Below, piece after piece: positions 11,313 through 23,559 of a stretch of DNA of 64,000 nt. The stretch spans positions 1,950,381 to 2,014,380 of the forward strand of contig VYZB01000124.1 in assembly GCA_013397455.1 (NCBI GenBank), written 5' to 3'. Below the pieces are notes generated by a model that had not been told where the DNA came from, did not search any database, and saw nothing but the letters and a program-made list of their open reading frames with translations. Each line of letters begins with the position of its first letter. Within the stretch, counting starts at the first letter, position 1. Both the position numbers and the translations under genes were made by a program. The DNA is from Crotophaga sulcirostris. Lineage: Eukaryota > Chordata > Aves > Cuculiformes > Crotophagidae.

Positions 11313-13116
11313 ACCATTCCCTAAAGGCAGCATTGTCCAAGCTCCCCCCTGAAAATTTCCATGGGCAGAAAGCCTCCAGAAAAGCGAATCTGAAACAGCA
11401 CTTCCCAAGCCTGGTTAATGCAGAATGATTTAGAAGCTGATAAATAGGAGCCCTGCAAACTGCTCTAGTTTGGGATGAGACCACGTTTGGCTGCAGCCCT
11501 TGTTGGGCTGGGTGGGTGTGGGAGAGCCAGTGCAGTTCATCAGCGTTCCCGACTGCCAACTCCGCACAATTCCCCAACAAGCGGAGTTTCTTAAAAACCC
11601 ATATTAAAGCAATCATGTCGTCTTCTCCGCACTGCTCTGGTGACAGTTTCCTCCTGACACCGCTGTTATTGGAAGCTCTGTTCCTGTCACATCAGGAGTA
11701 CAGATCGACTCTCCGGAGGGTCCTTCTTTACTGGGAAGTGGCATCTCTGTCGTGTAGTCCGGAGAGAAATCAATGAGAAAACTACTCAGGGATCAGCAGA
11801 CAAGGCTGATAACTCTTCTCAGTTACATCACAAGCCTCATGTTGGCTTGTTTGAGGGGAGAAATGGCAGAGGTGCAGAGGACATTGAAGGCAGAGAGGAG
11901 GAATCGGGCTCTGGGGCTGTCCTGCTGCAGTGGGTCTGCTCTTTCCCATCCCTCCTTCTCCCTCCCAGCACTTCCCAGGCAGCCACTTCCCCTGGGACCA
12001 CATTTCCCATCAGGTGTGCTTGGGGTGAATTTCTTCATGCTCAGCAAGTCTTCCTTGCAGCAAGCAGTAAGACGGGAAATACAAGAAAAATTATCAGATT
12101 TTCACCTTCATTGAAGCAGTTGAATATTGGCTCCTGTTGTATAAGACAAAGTGGGGATAAAGGGTCACGTTTCCATTAGATCTTCTTAATTGGGCTTTTT
12201 CCTGAAAGCGCAAAATCAATATTTTCATCTACACGCACCCAATAAGCTATTTAGGTCTCCTTTAATAATGAAAATCTGGCCTCTGTGCGTGCAGAGCGAT
12301 GGGTATGGACTGCCTGCTGCAAGCAGGGTGCTTGCAGTGCCCTGCCAGGGGCCAAGCCAAGGAGATGCCACAGCCAAGCAGCCAGGCACAGCCCCACGGC
12401 ACGCAGAGAAATGCCACAGGCTCTGGCCACGCTGCAGGGATTGGTGGCTGGAAACCCAGCCAGGTGCCAGCGGTGTGTGAGCGATCAAAGGCTTTGGTGC
12501 TGACAGTAAAAGCCAATTCTGAGCCCAGCATCCTCAGTCAATATCTGCCAATTCCTAAGAAATTGGCCACCTTGAAGTAACCGAAGTGACAAAATAGAGC
12601 TGATTAGAAAAATTAAACTCAGACAGAGCTGGAAAAAAAGGCCATTCGGCTCACTGAAAACATTATCTGCTCTAATTGGAAGCTTTGTTTAATTTGGCTT
12701 TGAAATTGAATTTTTTTTCCTTCCTGGAGAACTGTTATTACCTTAATTCTCTGCTTTGAATAAGACCAATTTATATGGTCAAATACGGCAAACTCACCGA
12801 GGGAAGCAGCAATTGCCCTCTGCCATGCCAGTTGCATTGGGCAAGCCACATTTATCAAGCCCCTGCATTATTTCCTAATATCGATGCATTTTCACCCTTT
12901 TCATTTTGCCTTGGCTTTATAATTATATTATTCATTAAAAATAGAAAGATTTGTTATAAGGACATACTCCTTTTGAGGCAGACATGGGCACTCAGCCCAG
13001 GATGTCTCCAAGAAGCTGGTCCCTCCACAGTCATCTCTTCAGCCAGGGCTCAACAGGCTCCTGTGGAAAGGAGCCCCTCCTAACACACCCATGGCTGCTG
13101 CAAATCCAGGGTACAA
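11313..13116. other. Unique stretch with AT-rich island
   Basis: 11330-12580 is mixed sequence of moderate GC with nothing recognised. 12590-12975 is AT-rich and listed as a candidate element. Confidence 0.55.
12590..12975. promoter_or_regulatory. Candidate conserved AT-rich element
   Basis: AT-rich block with CTCTAATTGG near 12671, TTTAATTTGG near 12688, ACCAATTTATATGG near 12765, and TTATAATTATATTATTCATT near 12918. GC-richer sequence at 12795-12850 splits it into two parts. The call rests on composition only. Confidence 0.2.
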
Positions 13117-13301
13117 ATCATAGAATTACGGAATGGTTTGGGTCAGAAGGGATCTCAAAGCCCATCCACTCCCATCCCCCTGCCATGGACAGGGAAACTT
13201 CCCACTGGATCAAGGGGCTTAAAGCCCCATCCAACCTGGCCTTGAACACCTCCAGGGGTGGGGCAGCCCCCACTGCTCTGGGCAGCCTGGGCCAGGGCCT
13301 C
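13117..13301 (-). mobile_element. CR1 LINE, 3' end fragment
   Basis: Minus-strand CR1 3' end. The plus strand starts with the complement of the terminal octamer (ATCATAGAATTACGGAATGG) and runs through CTTCCCACTGGATCAAGG and CCTTGAACACCTCCAGG to GGGCCAGGGCCTC. It is in inverted orientation to the copy at 11065-11312. On the minus strand a frame reads LPRAVGAAPPLEVFKARLDG, the CR1 ORF2 C-terminal signature. 5'-truncated. Confidence 0.95.
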
Positions 13302-16300
13302 AACTGGAAGCAAAAAGTGGATTTTCCTGTTCTCCATACCCACTCGTTTCACCAATTTCAGCCGGCTCGCTTTAGCGTGTCGTCTTCGCAGAACGGCAAT
13401 AGAGGGAAGACAACAGCGTAATGAAGCCATTGCATCCCAATTTCCAAGTGTGGCCAACAAGATCAATCAGGCACTTTGGAAAAATGAAGAACTTTATCTC
13501 CAATCAGCCGGCTTTTATCTGCTTAGGAGTAAACACGGCTGAGGAAGCTGGTGGTAGCACAGCTGCATCGTAAATAAGCCTGAAGCCAGACCCTTCTGCT
13601 GGAAGTAAATAATTGATCTCAGAAAAATTCTGCTTAGGCAAAGCCATTTCAATTACCTGGCAGATGACGACAAGTGCTGGGAGAGGTTAATGTCTCTGAA
13701 ATATTTAAAGAGAAGATGTTTGTCTGGGCGCACTGTACTTTGTCTTTCATTTACCCAATAGAGGAAGATTATTTAAGAAACTAAGTGGCAGGCAGATGTG
13801 ACAACCCATCCCACTCCGGTGTGATCCATCACCAGGAGGGTGTTGGATCCATCACCCAGGTGAGGGGTGAAAAGCAGAGATGGCTTTTGCCTGGCAGCAT
13901 TCCTGATGGAGGTCCTGGGTGGTGGCACCAGCCCTAACTGTGACTTCTCCAGCTCCTGGAGCGCACCAAGGGCTGTGAGCTTTCCTGGGGATTCATCTCT
14001 AATGCAGCAGACGTCAGACACTCTGTGGAGCTGGGGAGGTGAGACATAAACAGGAGTTACTGTAAGTGAGGAACGGCTGTGCAACACGCCCAGGGGTACC
14101 AAAACTGGACACTTAGTTTAATGCTGTAATATTTCTCCCTCGGCACAGAGCAGCCTCCTGAACTGCGCGGAGCCAGGAGCAGCGGAGCCAACGCTCTCAG
14201 CATCGTGAGCCGCAGATCTTCTTCTGGGGTGCACGGGGGAGCGCTCAACTCACTTCCATTGAATCTGGGAAACAATAAAATTTGTTGTGGGATCTATTAA
14301 ATAAGGGTTTAGTGAAACAACGACTCTCGATGAGCACAGTGTGCTGACACCTCCAAGTCGTTCCCCTGAAGCGAAGTGTGTCCCCAGATGGATGCACTCG
14401 AGAGGGAACCAGCTCGTGCCCAGCTGCACCGCGCCGCTCGCAGCGCACTATCAAAGCCTCGGTGTTGATCACTGCGGCTCAGCGATCAGCTTTGGTTTTG
14501 CAAGAGCTTTGATCATGATACCTCAGCTGTGGGAAACGTGTGGTTCCCTTTGTTTCCATAAACTTTCCATTCTTCACTTTCATCCTCATAAATAATTTAT
14601 TCTTGTTTGTTCTATTCACTTTCATATTTTTGTTTTCTTCCCCATTAAAATTCTGCTTCAGTGGCTTGTGGAGAAACTTTGAAGCTCTCCCTCCCTGTCC
14701 TCAACCTTTCTGGAGGAACGGATCTTTCCTCAGTATGGATTGTGGGGTGGCTGCTCTTTGCAAAGTGCTGCCCTGGGGAAGCCCCACCCCTTGTGCCATT
14801 GGGGTGAGGAGCATGTCTGCGCGTGCAAACAGCAAACGCGCACGGTGTGAGCTGGTCCACTGGGTACCGGGCAGCAACACGGCTTGGTGGAGGAGCTGAC
14901 TGTGAGGATGAAACTTTTTCTGGCATTATAATATATTCGGCTTTGGATATGCTGGGTCAATAAAAGCCTTCTCCAAGGAGGGCTTGCTTCTCTGATGTTA
15001 AAAAGATTTTAAATTTTCAAAGCACGGCACAGATTCAGCGGACAAACCCACCCTTATGTACAGCTGCTGAGAAGGTATTTCAGAGCCACAGCACTGCTTG
15101 TCCCGCCCCCATCATAACAGCAGCAGTCCTCAGCCAGCTTTCCTTTCTATGCAGTGGCTTCTTTAGCTTCTCTCTTCCTTGTGGAGCTCTATTTTTACCT
15201 TTTGTCAATATTTTCTCCCTATTGAAAGATGGATTTTATTGTATTCACCCTTAAATGAGGCCTCCAAAAATAAACAAGGTGCATCTGCCATTTCTCATTG
15301 CATCCATTAGCCCACACGGCTGTTTCCAGGTTTAGTAACTTCACCTGTGTTCACGTTAGCATCTGGGTGGCTTGGCTTGAGATATGCAGGTTTTCCTGCT
15401 TTGGCAATCAGACCTCAGGCTTTAAATCCCCCAGGGCCCTAGGCACGGGTAATGAGTTTCGGTCTTTGGAGAGCTCTGTAGTTCTGTTGGGATCTATGGA
15501 TGGAGGCTGGGAGTGCTCTCGGGGAGCAGAAGACCTGCGTGCAGAGAAGATGGGCTGTCTACTCTTTCTCAGATGAAGAGGTCATCTGCAGCCCTTTACA
15601 AGAATCTGAAAGGTAATTACTTGGCAGGGAAGTGAAATGCCTTTGCATTAGGAGGTATTATTTGTTCCAGGGTAGCAAATTGCGCTGTTGTTGTTATTAC
15701 TTTGACAGCAGCACCCAGGGCCCTTCTGAGGAGGGAGGTGCTGCCCCTTGCCTTCGTGAGCGTGGCATCTCTTGTCTCCTCTGGTTACCATCAATATTTA
15801 TAAGTGGATTGTAGAGAACCGGGTGTGCTTTCCAGTTTATGGAGGCTCAGTGTGTGTGTCACCTCGAGCTACCCAGTGCAATAAATGAGCAATTAACAAT
15901 TATTACCAAGCATGCCAGGACATGATTTACCCCAGAGGACCTGGGAGCAGTCCTTAAACTGCTGTGCCTAATCCAGAAGCCTGCATTCAGGGAAAGGCCA
16001 CACGAAAGCTGACTGTGAGTCTTGCCCCTTGTAATGCATGAAATCGCGCCAGCGAGGCTGCCTCTGGGGAGCTGTTGCTCTGATTGTAGCTCCTGTCTGA
16101 AATTTCTGGGTCAAGTTTATTGATTGGGATCAGTTAATTGGCCTGGCTTTACGAGGGATGGGCGTGTGAGGGCTCCTCAAGGAGGCCCCTGTAGGCATAT
16201 CTCCTCAGCATCCTGCTGAGGCTGTGGTTCTGCTTCTACATGAGCCTCCTGGAAGAGGCTGCTGTGGAATCACTGCCTTTTCTCTGTCCCTCTCCTACTC

Positions 16301-16465
16301 ACACACACCTAGCTGAGCCTCCTTTCCCTCACCTCCATCTGCTTGTGCCAGGCCCCAGGTGCCATACCCAGTTCCACCTGGATTGGGGCAACCCCAAGCA
16401 CAACTACAGCCTGGGTGGAGAAGGGGCTGAGAGCAGCCCTGCAGAGAAGGGCTTGGGGTGCTGGG
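13302..16465. other. Unique non-coding stretch
   Basis: AT-rich patches occur at 13590-13780, 14490-14660, 14985-15030 and 15870-15930 (GAGCAATTAACAATTATTAC). 13805-13860 carries a short direct repeat of GATCCATCACC. 14150-14240 and 14820-14870 are richer in CpG. No gene is recognised; open frames are short. Confidence 0.55.
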
Positions 16466-16643
16466 GCTGAGCCAGTACTGAGTGCTCACACCCCAGAAAG
16501 CCCAGGGGTGTCCTGGGCTGCATCCAAAGCTGTAGGACCAGCAGGGCCAGGGAGGGGATTCTGCTCTGGTGAAGACCCCACCTGGAGCCCTGTGTCCAGT
16601 TCTGGAGTCCTAAGCACAGGCAGGACACCAGGGAAACCATCAC
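16466..16643 (+). mobile_element. CR1 LINE, internal ORF2 fragment
   Basis: Plus-strand DNA follows CR1 ORF2 between the reverse transcriptase core and the 3' end: CTGAGCCAGTACTGAG, TCCTGGGCTGCATCCAAAG, GACCAGCAGGGCCAGGGAGG, ATTCTGCTCTGGTGAAGACC and CACCTGGAGCCCTGTGTCCA in the expected order. It breaks off after GGCAGGACACC, without a CR1 3' end. Frames are broken; inactive relic. Confidence 0.85.
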
Positions 16644-17216
16644 GGCTCTCATGGGATTGAGATCAAAGCTGCCCAGCAGTGCTGATTACTGCGATGAGCC
16701 CTGACACTGAGAACTATTTTTAATTCAAAGAGTTGTGTCTGCCTCTGTGCCAACCTGTGAGCTCTGTCAATTTGCAGGGAAGCAGTCAAATCCGATTACT
16801 ACAGAAAATATGCAGGGAGGGTAACATGGTGTGAACTGACATAATACGTGTTGGTTAAGGTGCTATCCTGGGCTTGACTGTTTTCTGGATGTTATAAATC
16901 CCACAGCAGTAAAGAAAGAGACATATCTGTAGGTTATTATTGCCATAAGCTCTTCAGCTTGAAATGTATTTGCCCTGAGGGTCGTAGATACAAAGTTTCT
17001 CTACAAATGAATGTGTTCACAAGTGGGGTTTGTTCCTTCCCTTTCCTGTGCAAGGAAGTAAAAACCATACCAGCTTTATTCAGGATTGCAGATTGAGATC
17101 TCCCAAACAGGTGCATCAGTAACAGCACCTCCTATTTATTTTCCGGTTCTCCTGGTCCCCAGGCAGTCTGAGGACCCACAGTGATGCTGGGCACTGACAC
17201 CTGAGGCATTAGTGAG
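16644..17216. other. Unique non-coding stretch
   Basis: Mixed to AT-rich sequence with no gene or repeat recognised. Confidence 0.5.
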
Positions 17217-17405
17217 CAATGGTTTGGGCTGGGAGAGACCTCAAAACCCATCCGGTCCCACCCCCTGCCATGGGCAGGGACACCTCCCACTGGGTCAGGG
17301 GGCTCCAAGCCCCATCCAAGCTGGCTTTGAACACCTCCAGGGATGGGGCAGCCACCACTGCTCTGGGCAACCTGTGCCAGGGCCTCCCTCTCCCCTCTTT
17401 CAATC
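17217..17405 (-). mobile_element. CR1 LINE, 3' end fragment
   Basis: Minus-strand CR1 3' end lacking the terminal octamer. The plus strand starts at CAATGGTTTGGGCTGG and runs through CACCTCCCACTGGGTCAGG, TTTGAACACCTCCAGGG and CAACCTGTGCCAGGGCCT, then a short CTCCCCTCTTTCA remnant. A minus-strand frame reads HRLPRAVVAAPSLEVFKASL, the CR1 ORF2 C-terminus. Confidence 0.94.
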
Positions 17406-19683
17406 TCCTTGATTGCCTGTGGGTAGCAGCTCTCTTCTCAGGAGGAGTGGAGAATTCCTCACATCCCCAGTTACAGTCCTGTTTGATTGTGACAGGCAAA
17501 GAAAAGATACTTCTGAAAAACAAACTCCCAGCTGCAAATTTTTCAGCAGCAGTGGCTGGTTCGAAGGAAATTGGAATTTTTTTTAGCCTGAAGGAGGGAG
17601 GAAAGGCAATAGATACAGTTCAGTTAAAGAGTAATCACAGGTTGAGGAAAAGAGCTGAGAGATTTAAAGCTAATTAAAAGTATCTGAGGTTTTCTAAAAC
17701 CACTTCGAAAGCAGACAAATGGAAATAACCCACTGGGTGATGATGAGCTTTGAATTTTGTTAGAAATCACGGAAGAATAAATTTAGCAAATCACCAAGAA
17801 AGCCTAATGCAACATTGGAGCTGTGGTGTGCAGCTGGGACTGGTAATTCTCCCAATTCCTGACAATTAGCCATTTCAGGAGACATTGCCACTTATCTCAC
17901 CACACCTTAAAACCTTCCTATTGAACTCTGCCTGTGATTAGTCCTTGTTCATGCTCACCTTTCTCTGTTCTCCATTATTGCTTTCCTCTGTTTTTCAGCC
18001 TGGCAACATCCATCCTCACCTACCTGTCCTTTTTCCTGCTGCTGCTCCATTTTAGAAGGATTAAATTTTTAATTGCAAGGGGCCTTTTGCCTTATACTGC
18101 TGTGCATTGCAGAGCTGGGCCGCGATCTCAGATGTCTGGGGCAGCTCCAAGTCTCTAGAAAGCTGCAGCCTGGTGATGTCCCCTGATGGGTGGGATGCTC
18201 CCGACAGCAGATTCCTTCCAGAAGGACTGAGTTTGGTCTTGACCCCAACCAGACATGGCAGTGAGGATTGCAACACTGGGCTCTGGGAGCTGGCATAGGA
18301 ATGCTGATATAATTTTCTGAAGGAAAACAGCAGTGGGAATTGTCCAGAGACTGTGGTTTTTAGAGGACAAATGCAAGAAGGAGAAAATGCAGCATGAACA
18401 AGGATTGAGACATCCCAGCATCCCTGGCCACAGCACACGGGAGCTTGGGGGGTGGAGAGGAGGAAAAATGATGTGATGGCAAAGCAAGGAAGAGGAGATG
18501 ATGATAGTAATAAAAAGGGAAATGAAATAAACACCAGAACAAACCAAGCTGCATCTCAATAGAGCGTAGGGTTCAATGAGCAGCTGGGACAGAAAAACCG
18601 CTAACGCCGTGGATCCTGAATAATAGAGAGATGGGAGCGCAGGTGATGAGGCGACCGAAGGAAGGAAGGAAGAAAAAAATAGGAAGGAGAAATTACTGTA
18701 GGGAGAAACCTGCAGGTGATGTGTGATTTTGCTATGCTAATAAAGAGATGAAAGCAAATGGAACGGGAGCAGAGACTGGCAAAAGTCTCACTTTTGTTGG
18801 GAAGAATAAGAGGATAAACGTTTTTAACATTTATGAAGTAGCAAAATAAAGCAAAGAAAGGCTGAGAACATCAAGCTTGTAGATGAGGAAATTAAAGTAC
18901 ATAAAATATTTATTCATTTGTGCTTCATGGCTGTCAGCCATGCATGCATTGGAGAAATGGTGTGTTTCTAGGCACAGTTTTATTCTTGCTCCTATTTTTT
19001 CATCCTCTCCCAGAGATGAACAGGAACAATTTGGCAAATAGTGGCTGAACTCTCAGTTCATTTTCTACATTCCATTAATGTTTCATTTCTTAATACCCTC
19101 AAAATGAGGATGGGAAGTTGGTATAAAACATCATTCTCCTTTCAAATCCTGGTGAAAAGGAGTGTGGTTCCAGGCCAATCATCAAGATTATGAACTGGCA
19201 TCTGTGTTAAAATGGGAATGTGGCGCTGATGATGCGTGCCAGGCTGGGAGCAGCGCTTTAATGAGCCACAGAAAGGGAGATGGAGCACAGGGTTTGTGTC
19301 ACCAGCTGCTCTGTCCCAGCCCGAGAGGACTGTTTCTGGAGGATGCTCTTGGCTTCTTGTCCTCTGAACATTTCACCCCAAGTCCTCACTAACACAGGCA
19401 ACAGATTCCTCAGTTCAGATAACTTATTCATTACTGCACTGGAAAAGAAAGCAACTTCCTAATTATGGATGTGAGTCCTGATGGCTTGAAATGGCAGCAG
19501 AGCACAGCATGATCCCGAGACCTTTGTTAGATGCTTTCTGCAGTAGCATTGCAGGAACAGCACTGTGCTCCTAGACCTGGGCACTGGAGATGGGGGCTGT
19601 AGGAAGAGCTGGCTTTGGGGAATCCCATCCCTCCATTCCCATGCCTTTCTGGAAGAAAGGTGGAGTCTCTGGAACTAATGGAG
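17406..19683. other. Unique stretch, AT-rich in parts
   Basis: AT-rich patches occur at 17560-17800 and 18790-18935. A short (GAAG)n run lies at 18656-18673. No gene is recognised. The minus-strand frames at 18061-18559 are unstructured and overlap one another. Confidence 0.55.
18656..18673. repeat. Short (GAAG)n tetranucleotide run
   Basis: Four to five GAAG units followed by an A-rich tail. Ordinary microsatellite seed. Confidence 0.75.
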
Positions 19684-19800
19684 TCTTCATCCCTGGAGGG
19701 GTGAAAAAAAAAAACATGTAGGCACAGTGGTGTTGGGCTGACAGTTGGACTGGATGAGCTTAGAGGTCTTTCCCCACCTTAAAGATTCAATGATTTTAAG
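19684..19800 (+). mobile_element. CR1 LINE, 3' terminal fragment (second subfamily type)
   Basis: The plus strand reads TCTTCATCCCTGGAGGGGTG, an A run, then GGTGTTGGGCTGACAGTTGG, GATGAGCTTAGAGGTC and a degenerate octamer end (GATTCAATGATT). This is the CR1 3' end type built around 'GTTGGACTGGATGAGCT', distinct from the 'CCCATGGCAGGG' type seen at 11065, 45143, 54012 and 55712. About 115 bp remain. Confidence 0.85.
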
Positions 19801-21395
19801 AAAACCAGCTGTGTGTGGTGGGCAAGAGTGAGGCATAGATCACTGCTTGGAGCTGGTGGCTTGTCCTGTGGCTGGAGCACCGTGCCTGCACAGCCAGACA
19901 GGGAGAGGGGTGGTCAGGGGACCCACCTGCTGCACCCAGCTCCTGCCATTGGGGTGGGCAGCTCCCTGCAGCTCAGCAGCTCCCTGTGCTGGGAGAGCGG
20001 CGCGGGGATGCTTCACTCACTGGTTGCTCATCCCACTTGTCTCTGTGGCAGCGCTGGCCCCAGGCAGTGGGCATGTCAGCCTCTGGCCTACTGCTAATTT
20101 TAATTTGTTTGATAGAGAATCCTGGTGCTCCAGCAACTTGGCTGGCATCGCCTGCTGCCTGTCAGAGCCGTTTATTCTCCAACAGCAGAATCTGGGATTT
20201 ACCGACCCTGAGCTGACTTGCTCCTTCTCTTGCTCAGCAAATATTTTTTTTGCAATCCACAGGGTGCTGTTGCCCATTTACTCCCCTGTTTGTTGAGTGT
20301 TTGGGAGCCCAGCTGGGCTAGGATCTCAGATTGGGCAGCTGGAGCTTCCCAGGAGCTGTGTGAGCTGCAGCAGGGGAGGCAGAGGGAGGTGGGGAGGATG
20401 CAGAGGTGCTGAGCCTGAGCGTGGAGCTGCACAGGCAGCGTGGGGCTCTGTCTCCATCTCATGCCTGGCCTGACAGGGTGTCATGAGGAGCTGGAGCAGG
20501 AGGTCAGGGCTAGAGATGCCCCTTGCCACCAGCTATGCATGGCAGGAGCTGCTTTGTCCTTCCAGCTAAGGTTGGGTGGGTGTCTGTTTTTGCAGAATTA
20601 CAAGTGCTAATGTTGCATTATGTTTTCCTTGGGTCTCTTCGGACAAGAAAAAAAGCTGCTGTGTAGCCCAAGGGCTTTAAATCCTGCCCTTCCAGGGAAG
20701 GTCTCACCAGAGAGCTGTGAGAGCCTTGCGCAGGGTGGGAAGCATGAGAGAGCCTGCCTTCCACTTGTGCATCCTTTGCAGTGTTCTCTAAAGCATGAAG
20801 ATGTCAATATTAATTTCATTAGGAAGCTCAAAAAAACCCCTTGATCTTGGCTTTATCAGAAATGATAAATTCTTGGAGAATCTGTTAGGCTGGATATTAT
20901 GGTTTCCAGTGAGATGCTTGGATAATGTAAGCTAAAATCAATTAATTGACTCCAGTTGGGATCTGCCAACTCATACCAGCTGAAAAGATGGTCTGTTTTT
21001 GTCTTCTGGTGAGAATTTTATCTAAGAAAAGCTGACCCAGCCTGTAGGAAATGAGGAGAAGCTGATAACCACAACAAGCACACTCAGATGATGCAACTTC
21101 CATCTCTGATGTGGGATCAGAATCTTTGCAAAGAGAGAGAAAAATAGAAGCAACAATTTCTCAGGATCACCACTGAGAAATCACTTTAACAGCTTATAAT
21201 GGCACTGTATGGAAGGCGCTCATGAACTCCCACATCCCCGCGATCACAGTGTTTCTGAACCGCGGGCGCTGCCGCGCGCATCCTAATCATGCCCGATGGG
21301 AAACGGGGCTGCATGGAGAACTGGGGAGCAGTCACCCACGGAAACACGCCGCTGGGCCCTCGCCAGCCATGGAAATCAAAGAAAACCCACGTATG
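19801..21395. other. Unique non-coding stretch
   Basis: GC-richer to about 20550 and AT-richer at 20840-21020, where the perfect 12-bp palindrome TCAATTAATTGA lies at 20938-20949. 21215-21360 has several CpG (CCGCGATC, CCGCGGGCGC). No gene is recognised; the 149-codon frame at 19847-20296 shows no domain. Confidence 0.5.
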
Positions 21396-21607
21396 GGGGT
21401 GGTTTAGATTGAATATTAGAGGAAAACTTCTTTACTGGCAGAGGCTGCCCAGGGCAGTGGTGGAATCTCCCTCCCTGTAGGGGTTCAAAAAGCGTGTGGC
21501 TTTGGCACCTGGAGACATGGTTTAGTGGGCAAGGTGGGGTTGGGATGACAGTTGGACTGGATGAGCTGAGAGGTCATTTCCAACCTTAACAATTCTATGA
21601 TTCTCTA
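21396..21607 (+). mobile_element. CR1 LINE, 3' end fragment (second subfamily type)
   Basis: Plus-strand CR1 3' end with the tail of ORF2. A frame ending in this copy reads FRLNIRGKLLYWQRLPRAVV, matching the CR1 'RLDIRKNFFT...NRLPREVV' signature. The DNA then gives TTCAAAAAGCGTGTGGC, GACATGGTTTAGTGGGCAAG, GTTGGACTGGATGAGCTG and CCTTAACAATTCTATGATTC. 5'-truncated, no enzyme core. Confidence 0.94.
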
Positions 21608-22286
21608 CAGGGATGGAGCTTACAAATGCAAGAGGGATGTAATTGGACTGTGTGTGGATTGAACCGTATGGGGGGGAAATGGGCTGTTTGGGAAGAAGCC
21701 TTTTGTAGGATTTCCTCCAGCTTCCCTTGTGTCCCTGATGGTGGTTGCCAGCAGCAGATTTGTTTTATGTATTCGATGGGCTGTTGTGAGGTGCTATGGG
21801 GCTGTGTCCGTGCAGCAGCAGGGTGAAGGATGCTTACTTTGCCTGTTGGCTATTCTCACTCTTCTCTGAAGGCTGTGGTGCACATCACGTCTTTGCTGGA
21901 CTCCAAAGCCCTTTGTATTTCCCCCGTGGCCCTCAGCACTCTGCATATAGACTCTCTCAAAAGCCCTTGCACTTGATTCAGTCACTGCTTAATTTAATCC
22001 TCTAATTTAATCAATACTTCATGGAGCAGGTCTATCTTTTTAAAGAAAATACAAACAAACAGAAAACCTTCCAGCCTTTTTTGTTGATTGCTTTATGCAG
22101 GTATTATTAGGTTAATGTAATCAGTGGTGATAAACCTGCCCTCCATTTAATGAGGGAGCAGCCGTGTTCTGCATGTCCTGGAAGGGAGGGGAGCCTGGAG
22201 GAGAAAACCAAACACTGTTGGCATTGGGTACTTGGGGCATTACTGCTGGCATCATCAGATTCACAGAGGTGACCCTTTCAGTTGCA

Positions 22287-22399
22287 GAAATGACCGGAAG
22301 CACCAGCAAGGACTCCACCTCCTCTCCAGATGCTCCACAAGATGAGAGCGAGAGGATGGACACGCTGCAGTCTCAACAGGCAAGGAAGGATGGAAAAAG
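22287..22399 (+). other. Possible small exon (speculative)
   Basis: A 5' TTTCAG/TTGCAG acceptor-like run ends at 22281/22286. An ATG with purine at -3 follows at 22290. The frame reads MTGSTSKDSTSSPDAPQDES and onwards as a Ser/Thr- and charge-rich segment to AAAAAG followed by GTAGGA at 22400, a donor-like site. It would be a phase-2 first coding exon of about 37 residues. I do not recognise the protein. The antisense strand is also open here, the upstream polypyrimidine tract is poor, and no partner exon is visible, so chance is the more likely explanation. Confidence 0.12.
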
Positions 22400-23559
22400 G
22401 TAGGATGATGGAGCGCGTGGTGGGGAACGAAGGTGGAGGCAGATCACATGGTTTCTCTGAGGTCATGTGGCACTTATGGTGGGGAGTGCAGTCTTTGGTC
22501 GCACTGTGAAGCTGCTTTTCCATGTTGGAGCTCCAGCTGTACCAGGGCATTGGTGCAAGGCTCCCAGTTGCAGGCTTTGCCCTCCCCATGCCTGCCAGTA
22601 GCATCGATGGAGCACGTGCTCGGTGCTGGCTCTCAGTGTAGTGAGATGATGCGCCTGCTCTTAGAAGCATGAATCCTGCAGCAGTTGTTCTATCTTTAAT
22701 CAAGCTTGTAGAGCCTCAGGCTATTCATGGGGAAAAAAAGTGTTTTCAGTCTGTAATAAGGGGAAAATTTGGCTGTCAAGGGGTGCAAATCCTGAAAATT
22801 AAGTTATTCTTTCTTGTTACATTTTACTATGAATTTCTTAAGCTCAGTCTCAACAAAGTAATGGTGCATGTAGAAGATTTTAAAAGTTCTATAAGCAGGC
22901 TGGTGAATGGTAGCGGCAGCGTTCACTTCCAGGGCTTAGTGATGCATTAGCATGTCTCCAGCTTCCCACACACCACTGCACAAAGCTGATGGGGAAGCTT
23001 GCTTATCTGAAGCCATAGCATGGATGGGTTTTGTTTAAAGGGACAAACGTGCAGATTTGGGGTACCTGGCAGAGGGTGAGGTGGGGGAGCCAGCCGTGCC
23101 AGCTCCTCAGAAGGAGGAGCTTTCCCACCCCTTGGCCACAGGGAGCCATGGGTTCCAAGAATGCTGTGCAGCTGGGACCCTGAGATACAGCGGATCATGT
23201 GGGGCTGAGATGGGGAATGCTGTGCAAAATGTGTGGAACAAGAGCTGGAGTTCTGGCAGCTTGCTGCTGGGACTCTTCAGTCCTAGATTGTGTGTTTGCC
23301 ATTGGTCCTTCTATCTTCGTCTTCACCCATTAGGGCAAATTCTCCTTTTTTGCCTGTAACTTTTAGTGCCTTGGTTGTATTGCACCTCTATTGAAGAAAA
23401 CCAACCACAGTGAAGCTAGTGAGGAAATAAACCCTCAGAGAACCTACAATAAGCAGCAGGAGGGCGATAAAAAGCAACAGAAATGCCTCTACCTTCTTGT
23501 TTTTTCAAGAAATGTCAATAGACTCCCTGCCACCTTGGAGCCTATAACAAAATTGATGA

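Noticed and set aside
10906..11616. 236-codon minus-strand open frame, the longest in the window
   Set aside because: It runs antisense through the CR1 copy at 11065-11312 and has no recognisable domain on either side of it.
14086..14125. Possible tiny CR1 match (ACCAAAACTGGACACTTAG)
   Set aside because: Only about 15 bases fit the CR1 'CCAAAACTGGACAC' block and the flanks do not continue the match.
17562..17570. GGTTCGAAG word considered as a tRNA T-arm
   Set aside because: No A-box, acceptor stem or cloverleaf pairing can be found around it; the same holds for similar words near 31735 and 49338.
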